Assembly: GCF_000190415.1 (NCBI RefSeq)
Contig: NZ_AEWF01000001.1
Span: 310,001 to 374,000, forward strand
DNA: 64,000 bases
Direction of reading: 5' to 3'
From: Candidatus Odyssella thessalonicensis L13
GTDB lineage: Bacteria; Pseudomonadota; Alphaproteobacteria; Paracaedibacterales; Paracaedibacteraceae
Position numbers and translations under genes: made by a program. The notes beneath the pieces were generated by a model. That model saw only the letters and a list, made by a program, of their open reading frames with translations, ran no database searches and was not told the DNA's origin. Of this stretch, positions 1 through 7,834 are shown piece after piece (the stretch's first letter is position 1; each line of letters opens with the position of its first letter).

Positions 1-636
1 AGCAACAGCCCCCCACAGGTAACAGGTATGAGTATAGCGACTGGGCAACTTCCACAGCATTATGGGAATAATTAAAGATGGCAACAGTTGTACTAATCCA
101 TAAAACCGTAAATCGCCGTGCTGATTCATCTCCGTATATTGCCAATAGATAACGCTTGCTGCCCCCAGAAGCATCAAAGGCACCAGCATTCTGTGGCCGA
201 GCTGCGTGGTAACATGATCACCAATAATTGCGGCTTGAAATATCATTAATGCTATCGCTACCGGCAGTCTGTCCCAGAATAAAGTAAGATTATTAGGATT
301 CCAATGGTAATAGGCGGAACCATATGCCCCCAGAATAAGCGCTAAGAAAAACAGCTTATGCATCCTTTTTTCTTTAGCATCCTTAAAGCCATGCATTGAG
401 GACACATTCAGAAAAATAAGTCCCATAACGCCTACAATAAGAAATCCTAAATTCGAGAGAACATTATAAAAATAAGGAATATTGTAATAGGTTCTTTGAT
501 CAGCAAAGTTATGGTAATCAAGGGGTTGAGAAATGGCTGGGCAAAAACAAAAAATCATAAGAGGAATTGCAATAACTAAAAGCATTATAAAGTAGTAAAC
601 TTTCTTATAAGGGGAGATAATAAATCTTTCTTGCAT
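1..636 (-). CDS. Ceramidase-like multipass membrane protein, 3' end outside window
   Basis: A minus-strand frame opens at an ATG at 634-636 and stays open for 212 codons to the window edge, so the C-terminus is missing. A good Shine-Dalgarno (AAGGA) precedes the ATG. The product begins MQERFIISPYKKVYYF and is strongly hydrophobic, with several membrane segments. Two stretches resemble the alkaline phytoceramidase/ceramidase family (PF05875): FADQRTYYNIPYFYNVLSNL, and GSAYYHWNPNN followed by LFWDRLPVA, where the family carries its Ser/His/Asp metal-site residues. Family members hydrolyse ceramide-type amides in membranes. The bacterial substrate is not known and activity here is inference. It is divergent from the gene at 972. 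Confidence 0.72.
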   Translation of the reverse strand, partial: MQERFIISPYKKVYYFIMLLVIAIPLMIFCFCPAISQPLDYHNFADQRTYYNIPYFYNVLSNLGFLIVGVMGLIFLNVSSMHGFKDAKEKRMHKLFFLALILGAYGSAYYHWNPNNLTLFWDRLPVAIALMIFQAAIIGDHVTTQLGHRMLVPLMLLGAASVIYWQYTEMNQHGDLRFYGLVQLLPSLIIPIMLWKLPSRYTHTCYLWGAVA

Positions 637-971
637 GATTCTTTCCTTTTTGAAAGATAGGTTTATAGGGTTAACCAGAGGAGAACACGCGCTATTCTGA
701 TTGTTTTTCACTGATATGAGCGTGTTTGGGTTATTCCCCTCACATATTCCATGTTTCTTTGCTAAAAGCAGCTAGAATATGAGAGCAATTTTCTACAATT
801 TAAAATGCCCGGCATTTATTTAAAAAATATAACTTTTACTTTTCGAGAAAAAATACGTACTTTTATCAATATACGCTTGTAAATAATCCACGCTTATATG
901 TGTTTAACTATATTACGCTTTGAGACCCTAACCTATTTATAAAGGATTTTAATCTACATAAGGAAACTAGA
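637..971. promoter_or_regulatory. Divergent intergenic region with an inverted repeat
   Basis: This 335-bp AT-rich gap separates two divergent genes and must hold both promoters. The one structure I see is a 7-bp inverted repeat, AACACGC at 684-690 and GCGTGTT at 720-726, separated by 29 bases and flanked by partly matching purine and pyrimidine runs. It could be an operator or a leader hairpin. I see no clear -35/-10 pair and no small gene. Confidence 0.3.
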
Positions 972-3269
972 ATGAAGAGTCTTTTTTGCTCGCTGCTCAG
1001 ACCCTGCTCTCTTTTCTTGCTGTCCCTTACAGGGTTAGCCATGGATAGTAGCCCAGAACATCTTCAGGTTCAAACTTGTAGGCAGGTTACTCCCTTCCCT
1101 GCTCCAGAACTATTCCAGTTTCCTTTTTTAAAAGGCTTAAGCGAGTGCTCTGTATCAGAACTTGACCCTAAATTAGAATACCTAGACGGCAGAGCAAAGC
1201 CTAAAACCCAAGCGGGGATCGCTGCAAAGATTGGTGGTAACTTACTCCAAGCTCAACGTGATTTTCTTGACGCGAGCACTCTTGGATCTGAAATAGCTAT
1301 GGTTCAGCTGGGTCATATGGCTGTTGCCCGAGAAGATTATAGTCAAGCATTCCATTGGTATAATCTTGCTCAGTACACCGCCTTCCTCAAGAGAGGAATT
1401 TGGTCTGAAGGTCCTGCTGCAATAGGAGGGTTTGAGGCAGTTAGCCATGACGATTCCTTATCAAATATATCTTACTTAAATTTAATGATGGCTTTCCAAA
1501 AATATAACTTTTCTAATTCTCCTCTTTCTGTTCCTATTTCTGTGAGAGCATTCTTTATACTCACTCCCTTTTTAACACAGAAAATTTTTTACCCGTCTCC
1601 TGAGATAAATGAAAGCTTTCTTAAGGGGTTGGCCCACCTTGCCGGACAGCCTCCTATTTGGGATAAATTGGGGAGGTTCTATGAAGAAAAAAGCTTAGGA
1701 GATAGATTGACGGATGAGGAGCGTTATCAAAGAGCTGCCAATTGTTTCTGGAATGCCAAAACTCCTGAAGCATGGCATGAGCTAGGCAATCTAATTAATG
1801 AGCACAAGATTCACTACACTGATGCTGGTGAACCTATTCTTGGGTTACAAAGAGTTATGCTTGCTGCTGACTGCTACCGAAGAGCTGGACTTCGTGAATC
1901 TTTTTTTAAATTAGCGATAAGAATTCATGACAAACAAATTCATCAAGATGAAAATAACCAACCCTTTATAGAGAAGGACCGCAATAAAGTCGAGGCGCGA
2001 TGCCTATTAAAGGCTGCGTTGCCCATTGCTTATGAACTCCTAGCTGAACAGATCAGAGAAAAGAAAGTTAAATGTGATACCCAAGGTCAATTTATTGATA
2101 GCCAAGTTCCTGAAAGCTTTTATTATGAGACTGCAGCTTACTATTTACGAAAAGCTAATACGCCTTTTGCGCGCTTGTCTTTAGCGGAGTTAATTTCAGT
2201 ATCTAAAATTGATACCGATGAGAAGGGACGAAAAATAACGACTGCCCGTGAACGCCGCCAAGCAATAGTAAGAATTTGTGAAAGCCTTAGACTAGAAGAT
2301 TTCTCAAGACCAAGGGAGCGCCAATTATTTTTGACAAATTTTGGATCTTACATTAATGGGGGGATTCTCTATTACGATGCGCTGGGAAAAAGGTTAAAGT
2401 CGCATGCACAACGCGCTGAAATTGCGGCACAATATTACAGAGAAGCAGGGTCTAGGCTTGCCTTGGCCAACCTTGCAGGTTTAATTCTGCATCAATTAAC
2501 CGATCTAGATGCGCAGGGAAATAAGATTAATAGCGAAGAAGAGCGCTTTCAAATCGCTGAGAGATATAGCTCTCATTACTCCTTTGCTCACTATAACTTG
2601 GCTTTGATTACACTGCATAAATATCATCATCTTTCGGACTATCGGCAAAGAGCTCTCAATTATGCGATTCAAGCTATAGCCCTAGGACATGAGAGTGCTA
2701 TTGATCTATATCTCCAAATTAAAAAAGAGATAGATAAAGAAGGGCCCCTTTTAGAAAAAGAATTTAACCGGGTAGCACCTGAACTAGAAGCTTTGCCAGA
2801 GCAAGTTAATGAGGTTTCAGCGGAAAATCTTACTCTCTTTGAAGAGCCTACGGTTGGAACTATGGAAGCAGAGATGACGCCAGAAGCCCATAAGGAAATG
2901 AAAGAGATCGCTAAAAAGCTAAAAAATCATAGAGCTCAATATAAAAAACTCTTAAGGAAGCAGCTCTCAACAAATGAGGTGAAAGATATGGTGGATAATC
3001 AGCTGCAAACTACTCCTACCCAGTTCAATATTGCTTGGTCTAAGAATGCAGTAAAACAATTTCGTAAGTTGCCTTATTATGAAGCCAAAAAGGTCCTCCA
3101 TCTAATTCAGTTAATTAGAGAAGGTGAAATGCATCGGGGCCGTCCTGAGATGCTTAAAGGTGAAGATAAAATTATTACGCGGCGCATTGATAAAGGTGAT
3201 CGTTTAGCCTACTCTTTAATAGAGGATGGCATCCATATCCTCTCCACTAAGGAACATTTTAAGAAATAG
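972..3269 (+). CDS. Secreted helical-repeat protein with C-terminal YoeB/RelE-type toxin domain
   Basis: A 765-residue protein. Residues 1-23 form a Sec signal peptide ending GLA before MDSS. Residues about 85-590 are Sel1/TPR-like helical hairpins. Six loops of the form D-x-x-G-x-x-I recur with Asp at 284, 326, 369, 416, 469 and 513, a period of 42-53 residues. A charged linker (about 590-680) precedes residues 686-765, which match the Txe/YoeB RNase toxin fold. Counterparts of YoeB Glu46, Arg65 and His83 are present as Glu726, Arg744 and His762; the final Tyr84 is Phe763. YoeB cleaves mRNA on the ribosome. No antitoxin gene lies beside it. A signal peptide on such a toxin suggests an exported effector or polymorphic toxin, which is inference. 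Confidence 0.75.
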   Translation: MKSLFCSLLRPCSLFLLSLTGLAMDSSPEHLQVQTCRQVTPFPAPELFQFPFLKGLSECSVSELDPKLEYLDGRAKPKTQAGIAAKIGGNLLQAQRDFLDASTLGSEIAMVQLGHMAVAREDYSQAFHWYNLAQYTAFLKRGIWSEGPAAIGGFEAVSHDDSLSNISYLNLMMAFQKYNFSNSPLSVPISVRAFFILTPFLTQKIFYPSPEINESFLKGLAHLAGQPPIWDKLGRFYEEKSLGDRLTDEERYQRAANCFWNAKTPEAWHELGNLINEHKIHYTDAGEPILGLQRVMLAADCYRRAGLRESFFKLAIRIHDKQIHQDENNQPFIEKDRNKVEARCLLKAALPIAYELLAEQIREKKVKCDTQGQFIDSQVPESFYYETAAYYLRKANTPFARLSLAELISVSKIDTDEKGRKITTARERRQAIVRICESLRLEDFSRPRERQLFLTNFGSYINGGILYYDALGKRLKSHAQRAEIAAQYYREAGSRLALANLAGLILHQLTDLDAQGNKINSEEERFQIAERYSSHYSFAHYNLALITLHKYHHLSDYRQRALNYAIQAIALGHESAIDLYLQIKKEIDKEGPLLEKEFNRVAPELEALPEQVNEVSAENLTLFEEPTVGTMEAEMTPEAHKEMKEIAKKLKNHRAQYKKLLRKQLSTNEVKDMVDNQLQTTPTQFNIAWSKNAVKQFRKLPYYEAKKVLHLIQLIREGEMHRGRPEMLKGEDKIITRRIDKGDRLAYSLIEDGIHILSTKEHFKK

Positions 3270-3355
3270 TATCTAAGCTAGCATGGTGCACCGTGCAGGA
3301 GAAGCTTTGTTAAGAGGCATACCGAAAAGCGTTATTCAGCTTATGCGTATTTTCT

Positions 3356-4432
3356 CTAGAAGTATTGTTTTTTCAAATTCATGACGAATTTAATCACCTC
3401 GGCGACTGCTTGATAATGTTCTGGTGGAATTTCTTGTTCCAAGTCCACACTGGCATATAAGGCGCGCGCAAGAGGCGGATTTTCATATATGGGAACGTTT
3501 TGTTCATTCGCAAGCTCGCGAATTTTTAGAGCTATATTATCGATACCCTTTGCCACCACGATAGGGGCATTCATGGTATCTTGCTCATAATGAATGGCTA
3601 CCGCATAGTGAGTGGGGTTAGTAATAATAGCTGTTGCTTTACTAACGGATTCCTTTAAATTCCTTTTGATACGCTCTTGCGCGAGTTGGCGGCGTTTTTG
3701 CTTAATTTGCGGATCACCATCCAAATTCTTATGTTCACGCTTTACTTCGTCCTTGGTCATCCGTAAAGCCTTGAATAATTCAAATTTTTGGAACAAATAG
3801 TCGACGATAGAAATGATGGCCATAGCTGAGATTACAATCACAATAGCGTTAATTACATAGCCCTTTAACACTGAGAAAATGCGATCAGCAGGCACAAACA
3901 TCATTCCTTCAATCTGATTGAGCTTAGAGCGGAAAAAGATATAAAGAGCAAGGCCCACAACACAGATTTTAAATAGCCCCTTCACAAACTCTACCAATGA
4001 CTTTTTAGAAAAAATCCTTTTAAATCCTTGGGTGATTGATAAGCGTTCAATTTTAAGCTGTAACGCTTCAAAAGAAATAGCAAAACGGGTTTGAACAAAG
4101 CCTCCTGCTAAAGCAGCTGCCATATAAAAGCAAAGTAGTGGCAAGGTAAGTAAAAAGAAGTCAAGAATAACCCGCCATAATAAGGCAGACGTTGTGTGAG
4201 AGTCGATGTAGAACTGTTCAGGTTGACTTAGATATATGGAAAATTTTTTTCTAAAATTATGTCCAACATACCAAGAAAACATCATTATAGTGAGCCCGCC
4301 TGCCCCCAACATTATCCAATGAAGGACTTCTTTCGAGTAGGCAATTTGTCCGCTCTTAAAGGCTTCTTCAAGACGATGTTGGGTAGGTTCTTCGGTCTTA
4401 GATTCTTGATCCTGCTCGTTATTGTCAGCCAT
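3356..4432 (-). CDS. flhB: Flagellar export switch protein FlhB
   Basis: A 358-residue inner-membrane protein of the flagellar type III export gate. Four hydrophobic segments (about 35-60, 88-112, 148-170, 190-212) are followed by a charged cytoplasmic domain. The self-cleavage motif NPTH is at residues 272-275; cleavage between Asn and Pro switches export from rod/hook to filament substrates. The start overlaps the end of fliR by 8 bp, so the two are translationally coupled in a fliQ-fliR-flhB operon read leftwards. Length and motif agree with an intact protein. Confidence 0.95.
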   Translation of the reverse strand: MADNNEQDQESKTEEPTQHRLEEAFKSGQIAYSKEVLHWIMLGAGGLTIMMFSWYVGHNFRKKFSIYLSQPEQFYIDSHTTSALLWRVILDFFLLTLPLLCFYMAAALAGGFVQTRFAISFEALQLKIERLSITQGFKRIFSKKSLVEFVKGLFKICVVGLALYIFFRSKLNQIEGMMFVPADRIFSVLKGYVINAIVIVISAMAIISIVDYLFQKFELFKALRMTKDEVKREHKNLDGDPQIKQKRRQLAQERIKRNLKESVSKATAIITNPTHYAVAIHYEQDTMNAPIVVAKGIDNIALKIRELANEQNVPIYENPPLARALYASVDLEQEIPPEHYQAVAEVIKFVMNLKKQYF

Positions 4433-5186
4433 TAGCTACTCCCGTTAAGAAATCTCGAAAGGAATCAATAAACACGTTTACAATAGAGCTGATTATGATT
4501 GCCAACAACATAAAGCCCAGAAACATTTGAACAGGGGCAAACATGAAATAGACCTGCATCTGTGGCATGAGGCGATTAACTAAACCAATACAAATGCTCA
4601 ATAATAATCCCACAATAATCACAGGCAGGGAGAGTTTTATGCCTAACCAGAAACTTTGAGCAATTATCTCGGTGATTGCTTGGCTAAAATCTCCGATCAA
4701 GACTGGACCTGTGGGCGGGAAAATTTCATAAGAGCTAATCAAGGCAGCAATTAATAAATAATGGCAATCAGTTGCAAACATCATCGTAATAACGGCAAAC
4801 ATTAATAATGTACCTATCGCTGTATCTTGCATTCCTAAAGTGGGATTTAAAATCGCGGCTCCCGAAAGGGAAGTTTGCAGTCCAATTATTGTTCCTGCAA
4901 TCTGTAAAGAACTTAGCAAAATTCTTGCCAGCAGCCCTAAGAAAGTCCCAAAAAGGATCTCCTTTAATATATACATTAAAGTTTCAGAAGCCATTAATTC
5001 TGTGCTGGGCAACCCCGCATCAATGACGGGCGTAATTACTAAAGTCAGCACAAAGGATAAAATAAGGCGCACTCGTACGGGAACAAATGCCTCGCCAATG
5101 CCAGGAAAAAGCATGAACAAGGCGCTTAAGCGCAGGAAGACAAAGAAATAATCATAAATATCATCAAAATAAAAGGTATGGATCAT
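4425..5186 (-). CDS. fliR: Flagellar export gate protein FliR
   Basis: A 253-residue multipass membrane protein of the flagellar type III export gate, where it forms the core pore with FliP and FliQ. The sequence is dominated by hydrophobic helices and has the usual family length. The ATG overlaps the fliQ stop by 4 bp (ATGA) and its own stop overlaps flhB, so the three genes form a coupled operon. The order fliQ-fliR-flhB is typical of alphaproteobacteria. Confidence 0.94.
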   Translation of the reverse strand: MIHTFYFDDIYDYFFVFLRLSALFMLFPGIGEAFVPVRVRLILSFVLTLVITPVIDAGLPSTELMASETLMYILKEILFGTFLGLLARILLSSLQIAGTIIGLQTSLSGAAILNPTLGMQDTAIGTLLMFAVITMMFATDCHYLLIAALISSYEIFPPTGPVLIGDFSQAITEIIAQSFWLGIKLSLPVIIVGLLLSICIGLVNRLMPQMQVYFMFAPVQMFLGFMLLAIIISSIVNVFIDSFRDFLTGVANG

Positions 5187-5449
5187 TGCCTGTCAACTAT
5201 ATGTCCATAAAGTTCCATGGATAAGGTCGATAAAGTGGCACCAATAAACGGCATACAGAAAGCCAGAACAATAAATAAAACAATCATTTTGGGCACAAAT
5301 GTTAATGTGGTTTCTTGAATTTGAGTTAGGGCTTGGAAGACAGAGACAATAATACCGACCACAAGGCTGGCAAGAAGTAAGGGAAATGAGATCTTAACAA
5401 TTGCGATCATTGTATGGTTGAGAATTTCAAGCACAAGTTCTGGCGTCAT
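5183..5449 (-). CDS. fliQ: Flagellar export gate protein FliQ
   Basis: An 88-residue protein with two membrane helices (about 15-40 and 52-75), matching the length and topology of FliQ, which packs around the FliP-FliR core of the export gate. It starts the fliQ-fliR-flhB operon. The upstream gap to rplU is short and divergent, so its promoter must lie in 5450-5587 on the minus strand. Confidence 0.93.
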   Translation of the reverse strand: MTPELVLEILNHTMIAIVKISFPLLLASLVVGIIVSVFQALTQIQETTLTFVPKMIVLFIVLAFCMPFIGATLSTLSMELYGHIVDRQ

Positions 5450-5486
5450 AGGGTCTACCTACTGCTGTTCAGTTAACATTAAAATC

Positions 5487-5516
5487 TTGACATATCTGGG
5501 AGAAAAGCGATAGATA
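5487..5516 (+). promoter_or_regulatory. Probable sigma-70-type promoter for rplU-rpmA
   Basis: A perfect -35 hexamer TTGACA at 5487-5492 is followed after 18 bases by TAGATA at 5511-5516, a weak -10 match. It points at rplU, 72 bases further on. The -35 is convincing; the -10 assignment is uncertain. Confidence 0.45.
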
Positions 5517-5530
5517 TAGAAAGATAATTA

Positions 5531-5555
5531 ACACGGATTAATCCGTGTCCTTTTT
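5531..5555 (+). promoter_or_regulatory. Palindromic hairpin plus T-run in the rplU leader
   Basis: ACACGGATTAATCCGTGT at 5531-5548 is a perfect 18-bp palindrome. As RNA it folds into a 7-bp stem with a TTAA loop. Two bases later comes TTTTT at 5551-5555. It sits between the probable promoter and the rplU start, so it has the form of a leader attenuator or regulatory hairpin. It faces the wrong way to terminate the divergent fliQ operon. Confidence 0.5.
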
Positions 5556-5587
5556 GTGTTTTCTTTTTAACCAGAGAGTTAGAAAAT

Positions 5588-5905
5588 ATGTTTGCAATAA
5601 TTAAGACCGGTGGTAAGCAATATAGGGTCGCTGAGGGAGATGTCGTTCGCATCGAAAAGCTCGAAGCCCAAGCCGGCAGCACAGTTGAATTAACCGATGT
5701 TATCCTTGTCAATGATGGCAAGAAAGATCATATTGGTGGATCAGCCGTCGCTGGCGCCACAATAACCGCAACTGTAGTTGAACAGATGCGCGATCGTAAA
5801 GTGATTATTTTCAAGAAGACGCGTCGCCATAATTATCGACGCAAGAATGGTCATCGCCAACACCTGACCGTGTTGAAGATTACCAAGATTGCTCTTGGTA
5901 AATAA
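5588..5905 (+). CDS. rplU: 50S ribosomal protein L21
   Basis: A 105-residue protein with the bL21 hallmarks: an N-terminal [14 protein letters not shown] and a basic C-terminal region with [16 protein letters not shown]. It binds 23S rRNA in the large subunit. rpmA follows after 23 bp, the usual rplU-rpmA pair, and both share the terminator at 6220. Start at 5588 fits the family N-terminus. Confidence 0.97.
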   Translation: MFAIIKTGGKQYRVAEGDVVRIEKLEAQAGSTVELTDVILVNDGKKDHIGGSAVAGATITATVVEQMRDRKVIIFKKTRRHNYRRKNGHRQHLTVLKITKIALGK

Positions 5906-5928
5906 TCAACAGTTGAAGGAGTAATTCA

Positions 5929-6186
5929 ATGGCACAAAAAAAAGCTGGTGGTAGTTCTCGTAACGGGCGCGATTCGATTGGTCGCCGCCTTGGTGTAAAA
6001 AAGTTTGGTAACGAGCTTGCAGTCGCTGGAAACATTCTTGTCCGTCAACGCGGGACAAAGTTCCATCCTGGCAAGAACGTGGGCATGGGTAAAGACCATA
6101 CCTTATTTGCCCTGGTAGATGGAACAGTAACTTTCCATTCAGGCCTCAAAAATCGTTCCTATGTTTCGGTTGTTCCAACCGTATAA
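5929..6186 (+). CDS. rpmA: 50S ribosomal protein L27
   Basis: An 85-residue bL27 starting [16 protein letters not shown], with the flexible N-terminal tail that reaches the peptidyl-transferase centre and the conserved [15 protein letters not shown] block. A GAAGGAG ribosome site precedes the ATG. Second gene of the rplU operon. Confidence 0.97.
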   Translation: MAQKKAGGSSRNGRDSIGRRLGVKKFGNELAVAGNILVRQRGTKFHPGKNVGMGKDHTLFALVDGTVTFHSGLKNRSYVSVVPTV

Positions 6187-6219
6187 GTAATTTTAGAAAA
6201 CACAAAAAGCAACTCTATG

Positions 6220-6245
6220 CCGTCTCCTTTGAGACGGTTTTTTTT
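6220..6245 (+). terminator. Rho-independent terminator of rplU-rpmA
   Basis: A perfect 7-bp stem CCGTCTC (6220-6226) and GAGACGG (6231-6237) with a CTTT loop, followed by eight T residues (6238-6245). Textbook intrinsic terminator 34 bp after the rpmA stop. Confidence 0.95.
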
Positions 6246-6258
6246 GTGAGTGGGTTGT

Positions 6259-6519
6259 TTATGATTTGTTAGCTGGATTAAAGGCAGCGCCGTTACATGA
6301 ATATCGGACGGTAGACCGCAAGCCATTGTTGCTTTCCTCCGTTATCGGCCTCCTAGGGGAAGAATTAGGAATAGCGGAAGAATCATCTTTTATATTTTTA
6401 GCTGCCCTTTTGGGGGGATGAGTACTATAATCAGGATTATCCTCCATTGAAAAGGCTAGAAACTGTCCAAAGACAAGGGTAAGACCTAACATTAACTTAC
6501 ATAGCTGAGTTTGCATCAT
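6259..6519 (-). CDS. Small secreted hypothetical protein
   Basis: An 86-residue protein, not recognised. Residues 1-24 form a clear signal peptide (basic start, then MLGLTLVFGQFLAFS) followed by MEDN. The mature part of about 60 residues is polar, rich in Ser, Pro, Asn and Lys, and probably disordered. Two ATG codons stand in tandem at 6517-6519 and 6514-6516; an AAGGGG ribosome site fits the second slightly better. The signal-peptide end followed by M-E resembles other secreted proteins in this window. Confidence 0.55.
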   Translation of the reverse strand: MMQTQLCKLMLGLTLVFGQFLAFSMEDNPDYSTHPPKRAAKNIKDDSSAIPNSSPRRPITEESNNGLRSTVRYSCNGAAFNPANKS

Positions 6520-6703
6520 GGGCCCCTTAGAAACTGCTTTGAAATAGTAATAAAATATTTTATTTACAGAAAGATGAGACTATTTTCTTGACCTTTCTCT
6601 TCAAAGATTTCGATTAAACTATCTATAGATCCAGATTATTTGGGGGAGTGTTAGAGAAGCTGTCATTTGCCGCCACTTTAAGCTTGGGGCATAAAATCTC
6701 TTA

Positions 6704-6973
6704 CTATCGTTTTACCTTTTCTTTAAACCCAGCCTTTTTCAGTATCGAAGAGACAAAATCACATTTAACATCCGTATAAGCTTCTCTATCAAGAGTATGC
6801 TCTTTCATAAGCTTAAGTTTTAATTGAGCGTACCTGTTTGCGTCTTCAGGATGGGTGCGTAAGTAATCTCTAAGTAGGATTCTTCCTTGCCAATAGTTAC
6901 TTTTATGTTCAACGATGTGGATATGATGGGTTCGTTGCTTTCCGAAAGGGGGCATCCCCTTAACAAAGAACAT
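6704..6973 (-). pseudogene. Truncated GrpB/UPF0157 family gene, C-terminal half only
   Basis: Residues 1-85 match the C-terminal half of the GrpB family (PF04229), which has a nucleotidyltransferase-like fold: a pattern like FFVKGMPPFGKQRTHHIHIV, then DYLRTHPEDANRYAQLK and DREAYTDVK. Normal members have about 170-180 residues; the N-terminal half with the catalytic Asp motif is absent. The same frame continues upstream without an ATG to a TAA at 7046-7048, coding unrelated basic residues. A 5' deletion or replacement has therefore occurred. The remaining 89 codons are intact, so a short product is possible but unlikely to be active. Confidence 0.6.
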
Positions 6974-7167
6974 TTTTTCCTTATAGGTGTTTTTCGCCCA
7001 TCGCCGCGAAATTTCCTGAGACCTCCCTGAAAGCCTTGCTATGCCTTAGGTTGAAAGGAAAAATTGATTTTGGGAGAGTTTAAAAGTTCTTGAGTAGAGG
7101 GCCTGCTGGACTTATATCTATGGCCGCAGTAGCGGGCTAAAAACCCTTAAGGGGTCTGGTACACCAT

Positions 7168-7252
7168 TCCTCTGTGAGCCGCAGAGAATAAGGTGTTTCC
7201 AGAGTCTTTAGAATCCTTATGATAATTCTACATGCAAATCCTGGCACAATAC
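7168..7252 (+). repeat. Diverged direct repeat, copy A
   Basis: About 85 bp that match 8731-8816 at roughly 80 percent by eye with one single-base indel. Shared blocks include TTCCTCTGTGAGCCGC, AATAAGGTGTTTCCAG and AATCCTTATGATAA. Read in one frame both copies encode N-P-Y-D-x-S-T-x-K-S-W-x-N-T; in copy A a stop precedes it. They may be remains of a duplicated short gene. Confidence 0.7.
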
Positions 7253-7722
7253 TAAGTACGGAGAATATGCTTTCCTTAAAGAATACATTGATATGAGGAA
7301 ATCTTATGAATCTACTAATCTCTTGGATGAAAAATACCCTGATTTAAGCTAATTCTAACTGCCTGAGAAAAATGGATGGTTTGGGCTTGGAAGGGCCTAT
7401 TGGTAATAAGTGAATAGTTCATACAATAAAGTATAATGTATCACGACAGAACCGCAAGAAAGCATGTTGGGAAAAATGAGAAATCTTGGGAATTTTCGGT
7501 TGAGAAGCTCTAGGAGAAATTAGGCAGTGAAAGGGAGTCCAGGAGTTTCAAAAGTGGCTTAAAAACCGCCGTTCTAGAAAATGACCTACCTTAATATGAC
7601 CTAAGATGGGTCGAGAGAGATAGAAACGCTTTTGTGAGTTTTAAGAAGAGGAACGAGATACTTCTTTTGGAAGAGTCGAACCAGTCTATTTTATAGGGGA
7701 GGACATGAAGGGTTACATTATA

Positions 7723-7825
7723 ATGAGCAAGCGAGAATTATTCCGCCTCGAACTTACTCAAAAAGTCACGTTAAACTCTTAGCGGACAAGAGAGGTGGCC
7801 CTCCTTGTCAATAGCAACAAAGCCC
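7723..7825 (+). pseudogene. Transposase N-terminal remnant, probably ISNCY-like
   Basis: The frame at 7723-7782 encodes MSKRELFRLELTQKV and stops after 19 codons. This resembles the first residues of ISNCY-family transposases, which open with a short helical segment ahead of the helix-turn-helix domain. Immediately downstream a KRGGPPC-like stretch recalls the later K-R-x-G-x-P segment of the same proteins, out of order and with a stop. An internal deletion is the simplest reading. The match is short, so family assignment is tentative. Confidence 0.4.
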
Positions 7826-7834
7826 AGGACTGGG

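Larger units (their letters stand above)
6974..7834. other. Decayed 860-bp region without intact genes
   Basis: No intact gene is visible. The stretch contains the upstream fragment joined to the truncated GrpB frame (to 7045), copy A of a dispersed repeat (7168-7252), a possible short peptide frame after it ending near 7350, and the start of a transposase (7723 onward). The middle (7360-7700) has frequent stops in all frames. It reads as gene debris left by deletion and mobile-element activity. Confidence 0.55.
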
